Assembly: GCA_017417465.1 (NCBI GenBank)
Contig: JAFPZD010000125.1
Location: forward strand, 1-50,039
DNA from: Prevotella sp.
GTDB lineage: Bacteria > Bacteroidota > Bacteroidia > Bacteroidales > Bacteroidaceae
Direction: 5' to 3'
Length of the DNA stretch: 50,039 nt
The position numbers and the translations under genes are program-made. Position 1 is the stretch's first letter, and each line of letters starts with the position of its first letter. Of the stretch, positions 25,225 through 33,372 are shown one piece after another. The notes beneath the pieces are model-generated. The model did no database searches. It had not been told where the DNA came from and was given only the letters and a program-made list of their open reading frames with translations.

Positions 25225-26634
25225 TTAATTAGTTGAGTATGAAACAGCAAACCACGTGTCGGCGTCGTCGTTCTTGGTGAAGCGCAACGTTGACAGGTTA
25301 AAGGCCGACTTGCCGGGTGTGACATTCCACGTGCCGGCGAGCATGTTGAAATACTCGGCGAGTGAGGGCACCTGGTCGGTGCGCCCCTGGGTGCTCGAAT
25401 CAAAGACAGGCTGACTCAGCGTCACACTTTGCTTGTCGTAGGTCATCTTGTAGGCAGCAGTAAGCTGACCCGATACGTAGGTGGTGCCTCGACGCACGCG
25501 GTAGATGACGTTGTAGCTGACAGAATCGGCCGATGACGTCGAATTGAACTGCGTGTTGGAAAGGGTGAAACTAAGTGCCTTAGAAAGGTCGGTGCGCATG
25601 TTGGTAAAGAGTGTGGTCAGCTTTTCTGACTTCTCAGTGGCAGTAGTCAAGTTGAACTTCTGTCCTTTCTGCAGTGCCTGATAGAAGAACCATCCCGGCG
25701 GGAAGCCTGTGATGCGGAAAGCGGGATTGTCGGTTCCGACAAATTCGTCGCTCTCAGGCACGTAGCGGAGCTCCTGCAGCGAGCCTTCCATATCGTCACG
25801 CTTGAATTCATCACGGAAGCGCAGATAGTAGTCGTTGCCACGCTTTGTGATGAGGAAGGGGTTGAAGCTCTCATTGGCAATGGCATCGCCATCGTATGGA
25901 TAGATGTTGGGCAGACCGTCGTTGCTGCCGTCCATGCGGTAAACGCTGTCACCAAAGAAGACAAGGTTGCTAATAAGCTCGTTCTCCGGGAATATCTCGT
26001 TGTGGAAGCCTTTCACATCGGCCATATAGTCGGCGTAGACAATGCCCTCCTCGATGGGAGTAAGCAGATTGTAGGTACCACGCTTCTTGCCCTTGAGCAT
26101 CATGTAGCTGGCATCATCGGGAGCATCGACGACAATGAACTCGTAGTCGCCTCCAAAGCCTGTTCCGGTCTCACGGAAGTCAGGATCGGAGAAGTAGTGC
26201 ATAATATCGTTGTAGCTATTGAACGACAGCACGGGACCGTTGTCGGTGATGACCTCCCAGAAGGACGTCGCCTCGCGGTACTCATTGCGGTAGTGGGACA
26301 CCCATTCCTGCGAGGAACTCTGTGCATCGCCTACACGCTCATAACGCCAGTAAGGCCAGTCGTAGCCCGACACGTTGACGGTAAAGTCCTTGTTGAAGCG
26401 CGTCAGCAGCAGATAGCCCTTGCCATTGGGTGCGGAATCGTCGTAAGTGGGGTAGTACTGCATGGCCCATCCGTTTGGCTGGGCAGTCAGTCGTGCCGAG
26501 TAGAGCTCGCTGGCAGCGTTCAGACGCTCTGCAGCCGAGTCGGTGAAGAGGTCGTCTTCCTCGCCAGAGCAGCCGTTGAAGGCCAGTGCCACGGCGAATA
26601 TCATTGATGCGGATATTATCTTTTTCATAATCAT
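25225..26634 (-). CDS. DUF4302-type lipoprotein
   Basis: 469 aa. The N-terminus (MIMKKIISASMIFAVALAFN, then GCSGEEDD) is a lipoprotein signal with Cys at about residue 22 and acidic residues after it, a common signal for export to the outer surface in Bacteroidetes. The next block (NGWAMQYYPTYDDSAPNGKG, then YLLLTRFNKDFTV) is typical of the DUF4302 family. A second ATG two codons on (26628) is equally good. It lies 12 bp after the zinc metallohydrolase gene, a pairing common in SusCD loci. Biochemical function unknown; probably an accessory surface lipoprotein of the importer. Confidence 0.75.
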   Translation of the reverse strand: MIMKKIISASMIFAVALAFNGCSGEEDDLFTDSAAERLNAASELYSARLTAQPNGWAMQYYPTYDDSAPNGKGYLLLTRFNKDFTVNVSGYDWPYWRYERVGDAQSSSQEWVSHYRNEYREATSFWEVITDNGPVLSFNSYNDIMHYFSDPDFRETGTGFGGDYEFIVVDAPDDASYMMLKGKKRGTYNLLTPIEEGIVYADYMADVKGFHNEIFPENELISNLVFFGDSVYRMDGSNDGLPNIYPYDGDAIANESFNPFLITKRGNDYYLRFRDEFKRDDMEGSLQELRYVPESDEFVGTDNPAFRITGFPPGWFFYQALQKGQKFNLTTATEKSEKLTTLFTNMRTDLSKALSFTLSNTQFNSTSSADSVSYNVIYRVRRGTTYVSGQLTAAYKMTYDKQSVTLSQPVFDSSTQGRTDQVPSLAEYFNMLAGTWNVTPGKSAFNLSTLRFTKNDDADTWFAVSYSTN

Positions 26635-26646
26635 GGTATGCTGTCG

Positions 26647-27942
26647 TTATTTGTTCTTAAGTGCTTCTTCGTAGAGTTTCTTGTAGCCCTCAATCTCCTC
26701 GTTCAGGTACTCGATAAGGGTCTTTGAGGGATTGTTCTCGTATGGCTGCGTGAGGCGGTTGACATAGTTACCAGCGGCATCGCGTACGAAATTGCCAGAA
26801 GCGTCGGTCATGTACTGGCGCGACTGCACCTCCTTGCGAAGCTCGTCAAGATCGATGTCCCAGTTGGTCTTAAGCCACTGGCGCACCATGTCAAGCTTGG
26901 TGAGGATGACCTCACTGCCGTCGACGTTATCCCAGTGTTCAGTGTCCATGATGCAGTTGCCAAGAGAGTCGGTCTGAGCGTAGCCGTCAGCATCGCGCTT
27001 GATAATCTTGCGCGCAAGCTTGTACTCCAGGCTGGAGAGCTGGTGAAGGTAACCCACAGAGTCGCGGTCGTACTTAGACTTCGGAAGGATGCCTGCTGAA
27101 AGAAGACTCTGCTCGTCGTAGGCGCCAGGATAGCGGACCTCGAAAGAGTCGAGGGTAAACTCCACATCCTCCCAGTCGCTCTTGGCCGTGCTGAGAATCT
27201 GGTCCCAGCGTTCCTGATCCCACGTGACGTAGCACGAGAGCACCTCTACCCAGTCCTCACGGTTGGCTGATGAGCCGTAGGGCGTTACGAATCCCAGTGA
27301 GCACTGCACGGAGTCGTGCTTGTCGGCCCATCCGGCAGCATCGTAGAGTGCTGCTGAAATCTGGTCAAAGGCAGTAGGACGCTGGAAGGTCTGGTCGAGA
27401 ATGTGAGCAAACTCATGGTGCATGGTGTGGAAGAAGAGGTTGTTTAGGCCATAGGTACCCTCAATCTCGTTGACATTGAGCTTGTTGGTCTCCATGAGGG
27501 TGATTTTGACGCCACCCTCAGCCACACCAACCGTGCGTGAGCCGTCGTCGTTGTAGGCTGCCGAGCCAATGACGTGGATGATGCGGGGAGCATTCTTCTT
27601 CAGGAAGACTTCCTTCTCACCGGCCAGCTTCTTGTAGACATCGAGCCACAGGTACTTGGTAAGCACGGCCAGCTGCACACTCTTGTCGTAGCTTGCGGGC
27701 ACAAGGTTCTTCTGCATGTCGGCACCAATGTCCTCCATGCGATAGATGAACTTCATGTTGTAAGGCTCGAGCATGTGCTTCTTGATGAAGGTGTCGAGTG
27801 GGAAGGTTCCCATTGTGCGATCAAGTGGCTTATCGACATTGGGGAAGATGGTGTCGCCTAAGTCGTCTTCGCTGCACGACATGACGGTGGTGATGCCGAG
27901 GAAAGCCACGAAGGCCAGCAACAAGATATTCAGTTTCTTCAT
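26647..27942 (-). CDS. SusCD-associated zinc metallohydrolase lipoprotein
   Basis: 431 aa. The lipoprotein signal ends at Cys23 (MKKLNILLLAFVAFLGITTV, then MSCSEDD). The zinc motif is H176-E177-F-A-H180 within TMHHEFAHILDQ. The pattern matches the 'substrate import-associated zinc metallohydrolase lipoprotein' family, found almost always beside SusC/SusD. It probably sits on the outer surface and cuts the imported substrate, presumably a protein or peptide. It lies 21 bp after susD and 12 bp before the DUF4302-type gene. Activity is inferred from the motif; the third zinc ligand was not identified. Confidence 0.85.
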   Translation of the reverse strand: MKKLNILLLAFVAFLGITTVMSCSEDDLGDTIFPNVDKPLDRTMGTFPLDTFIKKHMLEPYNMKFIYRMEDIGADMQKNLVPASYDKSVQLAVLTKYLWLDVYKKLAGEKEVFLKKNAPRIIHVIGSAAYNDDGSRTVGVAEGGVKITLMETNKLNVNEIEGTYGLNNLFFHTMHHEFAHILDQTFQRPTAFDQISAALYDAAGWADKHDSVQCSLGFVTPYGSSANREDWVEVLSCYVTWDQERWDQILSTAKSDWEDVEFTLDSFEVRYPGAYDEQSLLSAGILPKSKYDRDSVGYLHQLSSLEYKLARKIIKRDADGYAQTDSLGNCIMDTEHWDNVDGSEVILTKLDMVRQWLKTNWDIDLDELRKEVQSRQYMTDASGNFVRDAAGNYVNRLTQPYENNPSKTLIEYLNEEIEGYKKLYEEALKNK

Positions 27943-27963
27943 ATATCGGTTCCTCCTTTCTAA

Positions 27964-29712
27964 TTATTCGTTGTCGTTGTTATCCTCCTGAGGCCAGAAC
28001 TGGCTGGCAGGAATAGCTGTAGAAGTAGAGACGGAATCGACGGTCTGTGGGCGCGAGGGCTCTAAGCCGGATGCGATGGCATCCTCGGGAACCTCGAGTG
28101 CGCGACGCGGGTCGTTCCATGTCATGGTGTAGACTTCGTTGTTGAGTCCGTATTCATGCGAGTACTCCATACCCCAACGCTTCAGGTCGAAGAAGCGCAT
28201 GCCGGTGAAGTTCAGTTCATAGCGGCGGAAGTAGTTGAGGCAGTTCATCAACGGCGTTGCTGCAGCGGGGATAATGTAGTCGGGACTCATATTGGTCACA
28301 AACTTCCAGTCGTCGAAGCAGTTGTAGTTGTTGCCGCGCTTCTTATCGAACCAAGATTCGACAATCTTCATCGTCAGAGGCTGCATACGGTTATTGGCCT
28401 TGTAGATGTCGGCAGTCTTCTGCGAGAACTTGGTGATGCTTTCATAGTATGTCTGCAGATCGCTGAATGCCTTTTCATACTGCTCAGTCATAATGTAAGC
28501 CTCGGCACGGGTCAGCAGCAGCTCGGCGTAAGTGAACTCACGACGAATGGTGTGAGCGTAACCGATGCCAGCCACCTTGTCGCTATACTGGAACTGCTCG
28601 GAAATCCATGCGGGGTAATAGGTGCCGTAGCCATTGCCACCCAGACCCGTCACGAAGATAGAGGGATTAGCAACCCAACCGCTCCAAAGCGGCATGTTGT
28701 GGTAGTAGATGGCACGTGCAACGAGCGATCCCTGACCATAGCGATAGCGGCATTTGCGCTGGATGGTGCTATAGGTGTCGAGCAGCATGATGTTGCTGTA
28801 GATGTATGGGCTCTGCCAGGCATTGGCGAAGTCGCTCAGCAAAGAGAGGTCGTCGAGCACGGACATGTCGAACATGTGTGCAAGCAGCGTCTCGTTGTTA
28901 CTGCCCAGCACAGCATCGGCATGCTCAATAACCTTGTTCCACTGACGCAGGAAGAGGTAGACACGAGCGGCAAAGGCGTGGGCGGCATCCTCGTTGAAGT
29001 GCCATTTTGGCATCTTGTAGTTCACATTGCTGATGAGGCGCAAGCCTTCCTCCATGTCGGCAACGATATGCTTATAGGTCTCAGTGACGTTGCTACGGTC
29101 GTAGTCGTCGTCAACGGTCGTAATGGGCGTTGTGACATAGGGTATGCCAATGTCGCGGCGGCTCAGCTCGTCGTTCTTGTAAGCCTGCGAGAAGCAGTTG
29201 ACCAAGATGAAGTGGTCGTAGGCACGGATGAGGAGGCCCTCACCACGTGCGGCGTTGTACTTACGGTCGGCAACGAAGCCAGGCTCTGCGGCAAGACGGT
29301 CAAGGGTCTGCATACCTTCATTGACCGAGTTAATAGAGGCATAGAAGCTCGTCCAAATAGCGGCGGGCGTGTCGCTCGAAGTCGATGACTTGACCGGCTC
29401 GAAACGATACATCTCATCGTCCTGACGACCCGAAGAGCTCAGGTTGTAGTGCGTACCCTCCTGCTTGGACTGCGTGCTAGTAGGCAGGTGAACTGAATTA
29501 AGGTCCATCACGTTGTCACTGGACAGCTCGCACACCCATCCGATGTTGGCATCAGGATAGGATGCGGTGAAGAGCTGGATGACGTCGTCGACCGTCTGGA
29601 TAGTGGTACGCTCATCGGGCTCCTTGTCGAGGAAACTGTCAGTGCAGGAGCAAAGGGCCATCGTTCCCAGCGCTACGGCTACCACCTTATTATATATAAA
29701 TAACTTCTTCAT
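27964..29712 (-). CDS. RagB/SusD family outer-membrane lipoprotein
   Basis: 582 aa. The lipobox is LCSC (Cys21 or Cys23), followed by TDSFLDKEPDERTT, the usual SusD N-terminus. Later hallmarks include ARGEGLLIRAYDHFILVNCF (TPR-like helix region), YAELLLTRAEAYI and a C-terminal FTGMRFFDLKRWGMEY. SusD proteins cap the SusC barrel and bind substrate. It is 50 bp after the SusC gene. The neighbouring HExxH lipoprotein points to a peptide or protein substrate rather than a glycan, as in the RagAB system; no glycoside hydrolase is in this operon. Confidence 0.92.
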   Translation of the reverse strand: MKKLFIYNKVVAVALGTMALCSCTDSFLDKEPDERTTIQTVDDVIQLFTASYPDANIGWVCELSSDNVMDLNSVHLPTSTQSKQEGTHYNLSSSGRQDDEMYRFEPVKSSTSSDTPAAIWTSFYASINSVNEGMQTLDRLAAEPGFVADRKYNAARGEGLLIRAYDHFILVNCFSQAYKNDELSRRDIGIPYVTTPITTVDDDYDRSNVTETYKHIVADMEEGLRLISNVNYKMPKWHFNEDAAHAFAARVYLFLRQWNKVIEHADAVLGSNNETLLAHMFDMSVLDDLSLLSDFANAWQSPYIYSNIMLLDTYSTIQRKCRYRYGQGSLVARAIYYHNMPLWSGWVANPSIFVTGLGGNGYGTYYPAWISEQFQYSDKVAGIGYAHTIRREFTYAELLLTRAEAYIMTEQYEKAFSDLQTYYESITKFSQKTADIYKANNRMQPLTMKIVESWFDKKRGNNYNCFDDWKFVTNMSPDYIIPAAATPLMNCLNYFRRYELNFTGMRFFDLKRWGMEYSHEYGLNNEVYTMTWNDPRRALEVPEDAIASGLEPSRPQTVDSVSTSTAIPASQFWPQEDNNDNE

Positions 29713-29762
29713 AATTATGTCGGTTCTGTATTATTTCCTTATCACTTTTCACTTTCAACTTA

Positions 29763-32700
29763 TCAGATACCCAAACGCAACGTGAACGTGAACTGCTTGG
29801 AGAGCGGCGTAGCCACACCACCAGAGTTGACGAACTCAGGATCCTGACCATTCAGCTTCTTGTCGGCATAGAGCAGCAGCAGGTTGGTGGCATCGAGTTT
29901 CAAGGAAGCGCTGTTGAGACCAATCTTCCTGATGAGCTGGGGATTGAAGTCGTAGGTCAGCGACACGTCCTTCAGTCGGATGAAACCACCGTCAGCCACA
30001 CGGGCCGTCGAGTAGTTATAGGCATTATAGGCGTAGCCCAGATAGCGGTCGTTGTAGTTCTGGCGTACGGAAGCGATGGCCGGGATATCGGTCACCTTCT
30101 CATCGCCAGGCATGACCCAACGGTTCTTGAATTCCTTAGGCATGGCAGCCAGGTCGCTGTAGCTCGACGAGAACACAGGATCGAGGCGCAGCTTGTTGCC
30201 GAACGAATAAGTGATGAAGACGTTCAGGCGCCAGTTCTTCCAGCGGAACATGTTGTTCAGACCGCCGGTATAAGTGGGCTCTGACGGGCCCTCATACTTC
30301 AGGTGGTCGAGACGCTCATACTCCTGGAAGTAGATGTCGCTGGTGGTGACATTTCCACTCTCGTTGATGACCTGGGGGATACCCTCGTCGTTAAGTCCCA
30401 TGAACTGGAGCGAGAAGAGGGCGCGGTGAGGATAGCCTTCGCGGGCGTAGCCACTACCTGACACAAGGTCGATGACGCGCGACACCGACATGAGGTTGGT
30501 AATCTCGGTGTAGTTGTAGGCAAAGGTCAGGTCAGTGGTCCACTGGAAGTCCTTCGTCATGATGTTCTGCGAAGTGATAGTGGCTTCCACACCATGCGAT
30601 TTCATCGAAGCGACGTTGGCATACTGTCTTCCGGCGAGCTGTGCATAATAGTAACCCATCAGGTCGAAGTTATCGCGCCAGTAGGCATCGGTGACAATGT
30701 TGAGGCGGTTGTTGAAGAAGCCCAGGTCGACACCAACGTTGAACTCGTGCTTCTTCTCATAAGTCAAGTCCTCATTACCATAGCTTGCCTGATAGAGGGC
30801 CGTCTCCTGCTGGTCGCCCTGCGGACGCCACATATTAGTGGAACGGAAGATGGCTTGTGCGTTCGAAGCGGCTGTCTGCTCACCGACGAGCGAGTACGAC
30901 AGACGTGCCGTGGCATGTGAGAACACACCGTTGGTGTTCTCCATCATACGCTTGAAGAACGGTTCTTCGTGTGCATTCCACGAAGCAGAGACGTTCCACG
31001 TCGGCAGCCAGCGGCTCTGGCGGCTCTTACCGAGCTGGTTGGAGCCATCATAGCGAGCAGTGAGGTTGGCCGAATAGCGTCCTTTGTAGGAGTAGTTGAC
31101 ATTGGCGAAGTAGGCCAGACGGCGGTTGTAGGAACGCGAGAACGATGTCAGCGGCGTGCCTTCCTCTTTGGCCTGCTTGTAGAAGTCGGGGGTAATAACC
31201 TGCAGGCGTGCCTGATTGTAGAGGACGCCGTAGGTCTGATGCTCTGATGCGTCGTAGTCAGCGCGGTTAGCTTCCATACCGGCAAGTGCGCTGAAGATGT
31301 GAGCCTCCTCGCCCTTGACGCTCCACACGTGATTATAATTAATGGTGCCACGGAAGTCGAGCTGCTTCACCTCATTGCGGTTCAGAATGTTGATACCTCC
31401 TTCGGGCATCACCGAGATGGGCCATTCGCCTGGTTTGTCAGGATCGCTATAGAGGTAGGGGTTGGAGTACATGATATTGGGGTTGTTGACTCCAGCACGA
31501 TAAGCCTCAGCCATGTTCGACTGATCAAGGATGACGTGTTCACGGTTAGAGCGGTTGATACGATAGCTGCCCAAAGCGTTCAATGAAAGGCCACGCACGG
31601 GCTTCCACTCCAACTCTCCCTGGAACTTGGTGTCCATCACATCGATGTCGATATAGTTGTTGTCAAGCTCCGAGAAGATGCTGAAGGGCGCATAGTTACG
31701 TGTGTAAATCTGGTCGGGGTCGAGCGTGCGGCTGGTGTTCAGTGCATAGCTGAAGGGGTTGATGTCGAACGAACGGCTGACAGCACCACTCACCACATCG
31801 GTCGACTGGTTAAGCGTGCCGGGTGCTTTCTGGTCGCGGTAGCTGGTGTTTGTACGCAGCGTGGCGGTCAGGTTTTTCGACAGATTGTAAGAAGCATTGA
31901 TATTGGCCGTATAGCGCTGCACCTTCGAGTCCAACGTCCAACCTGGGTCGATCATGGCCGACATCGAAGCGTAGAGAGAGGCGCGGTCGGTACCACTCGA
32001 CACACTTACAGAGTGGGTCTGCAAGATATTGTTGTTGAAAAGGAGGTCGAACCAGTCGGTATTGCGATACTCGGCTTCACGGAGATAGTCGTTCATGGCC
32101 TTCTCGGTGAAAGGCAGGTAGAAGTCACCCGTCTGCTCGTTGTAGGTATTCATCAAGCCATACATCTTTCCGTAGAGACCGGCAGACGAGGCGTTGGCCA
32201 CCTGCGAGAACTCCAGCCAACCCTTAGCAGCCATCTCCTTATAGATACCCATCTGCTCCTGAGAGTTGGAGATGTTGTAGTTGGAATACGAGGGCTTCAA
32301 ACGATAGGTGAACTCACCCGTATAGTTAATGCTGCTGTGGCCGGCACGGCCTTTCTTGGTGGTGATGACCACCACACCACTCATAGCGCGCGCGCCATAA
32401 ATAGAAGTGGCACTACCGTCCTTCAGCACCTGGAACGACTCAATGTCGTCGGCGTTAAGACCGGCAATGGCGTTGGATATCAGCGTCGTGGCATCACCGC
32501 TCGACAGGTCGTCGGCATCGAGGTTCACGGCATCCTCCATAATCACACCATCGACCACCCAAAGGGGCGACGATGAGCCATAAATAGAGGTAGCACCACG
32601 AACGCGGATCTTAGGTGCCGTACCAAAGGTACTCGACACATTTTGCACAGACACACCGGCGGCACGGCCCTCAAGGGCGCGCGTCACGTCGGCCACACCG

Positions 32701-33086
32701 TCGAGTTTGGTCTCCTCGGCGTCAATCTTCGTCGTGGCACCCGTAAACAGACGCTTGTCCATCTTCTGGATACCCGTTACCACCACCTCGCCGACAGTAT
32801 GGGCATCGGCGGTGAGCGTCACCTTCATGCCGTTCTTCGGAGTGATGGTCTGTGTGTTCATACCCACATAGCTAAAGACAAGCTTTTTGCCTGCAGGCAC
32901 ATTGATGGTAAATCGACCATTAAGGTCGGTCTTCGTACCTTGCTTGGTGCCTTGGATCATGACCGTGGCGCCAATGCAGGGTTCACCAGTGTCCTCATAG
33001 ACTGTACCGGTGATTGTGTTTTGAGCAAAAGCCACTCCTACCAAGAGGAACAGGCTCGCCAAAAGCATCGTTAGTCTTTTTTTCAT
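29763..33086 (-). CDS. SusC/RagA family TonB-linked outer-membrane transporter
   Basis: 1107 aa. A signal peptide (MLLASLFLLVGVAFAQ) is followed by a carboxypeptidase-regulatory-like domain (about 23-100, ITGTVYEDTGEPCIGATVMI). Next comes the plug domain (about 110-235), with the SusC signature SFQVLKDGSATSIYGARAMS and GVVVITTKKG. The rest is a 22-strand barrel ending LSKQFTFTLRLGI. It imports substrate through the outer membrane with SusD, powered by TonB. No N-terminal STN domain is present, so anti-sigma control is unlikely. First gene of a five-gene operon with a promoter at 33217-33248 and a leader of about 120 nt. Confidence 0.95.
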   Translation of the reverse strand: MKKRLTMLLASLFLLVGVAFAQNTITGTVYEDTGEPCIGATVMIQGTKQGTKTDLNGRFTINVPAGKKLVFSYVGMNTQTITPKNGMKVTLTADAHTVGEVVVTGIQKMDKRLFTGATTKIDAEETKLDGVADVTRALEGRAAGVSVQNVSSTFGTAPKIRVRGATSIYGSSSPLWVVDGVIMEDAVNLDADDLSSGDATTLISNAIAGLNADDIESFQVLKDGSATSIYGARAMSGVVVITTKKGRAGHSSINYTGEFTYRLKPSYSNYNISNSQEQMGIYKEMAAKGWLEFSQVANASSAGLYGKMYGLMNTYNEQTGDFYLPFTEKAMNDYLREAEYRNTDWFDLLFNNNILQTHSVSVSSGTDRASLYASMSAMIDPGWTLDSKVQRYTANINASYNLSKNLTATLRTNTSYRDQKAPGTLNQSTDVVSGAVSRSFDINPFSYALNTSRTLDPDQIYTRNYAPFSIFSELDNNYIDIDVMDTKFQGELEWKPVRGLSLNALGSYRINRSNREHVILDQSNMAEAYRAGVNNPNIMYSNPYLYSDPDKPGEWPISVMPEGGINILNRNEVKQLDFRGTINYNHVWSVKGEEAHIFSALAGMEANRADYDASEHQTYGVLYNQARLQVITPDFYKQAKEEGTPLTSFSRSYNRRLAYFANVNYSYKGRYSANLTARYDGSNQLGKSRQSRWLPTWNVSASWNAHEEPFFKRMMENTNGVFSHATARLSYSLVGEQTAASNAQAIFRSTNMWRPQGDQQETALYQASYGNEDLTYEKKHEFNVGVDLGFFNNRLNIVTDAYWRDNFDLMGYYYAQLAGRQYANVASMKSHGVEATITSQNIMTKDFQWTTDLTFAYNYTEITNLMSVSRVIDLVSGSGYAREGYPHRALFSLQFMGLNDEGIPQVINESGNVTTSDIYFQEYERLDHLKYEGPSEPTYTGGLNNMFRWKNWRLNVFITYSFGNKLRLDPVFSSSYSDLAAMPKEFKNRWVMPGDEKVTDIPAIASVRQNYNDRYLGYAYNAYNYSTARVADGGFIRLKDVSLTYDFNPQLIRKIGLNSASLKLDATNLLLLYADKKLNGQDPEFVNSGGVATPLSKQFTFTLRLGI

Positions 33087-33216
33087 AGATTATTAAATAT
33101 TACTATTTTTTGTTCTTCTTATCAGTCTGCCTTCAACAGGTTTAGCGACGTAACAGCGGGCCTTGACAACTATGCGCCGAGGTGTGCTAGCCGCTACGGT
33201 ATAATTAAAGCGGGTG

Positions 33217-33248
33217 CAAATTTACGCAGAATTTTCGAAAGCAACAAA
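33217..33248 (-). promoter_or_regulatory. Bacteroidetes promoter for the SusCD operon
   Basis: On the minus strand TTTG (33245-33248), 20 bp, TAAATTTG (33217-33224). The ATG at 33086 is 130 bp from the -7 box, leaving a leader of roughly 120 nt, long enough for leader-level control. The sequence right after the box (CACCCGCTTTA) is the same as after the tRNA-Lys promoter. Confidence 0.8.
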
Positions 33249-33330
33249 TAAATTAACTAAAAAATGATGTCCTAACGTTATTTTTTATTTGTTATAGGAA
33301 AAAGAATTAGTATTATTGCGTTTTTATTCG

Positions 33331-33338
33331 TATCTTTG
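33331..33338 (+). promoter_or_regulatory. -7 box for the second M6 protease
   Basis: TATCTTTG followed by CAGCCC, 34 bp before the ATG at 33373. The base run 20 bp upstream is TTAG, a poor -33 box. The same TATCTTTGCAG string is found in the promoter of the paralogue at 6974. Confidence 0.65.
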
Positions 33339-33372
33339 CAGCCCAAATTACAAATTGAAAGTAGCCAAAACA

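Noticed and set aside
26002-26607. 201-codon plus-strand frame opposite the DUF4302-type gene
   Set aside because: Antisense to a lipoprotein gene with clear signal and family motifs, and no independent support.
33316-33372. TTG start of the second M6 protease at 33316
   Set aside because: It is upstream of the likely transcription start, and the signal peptide begins at 33373.
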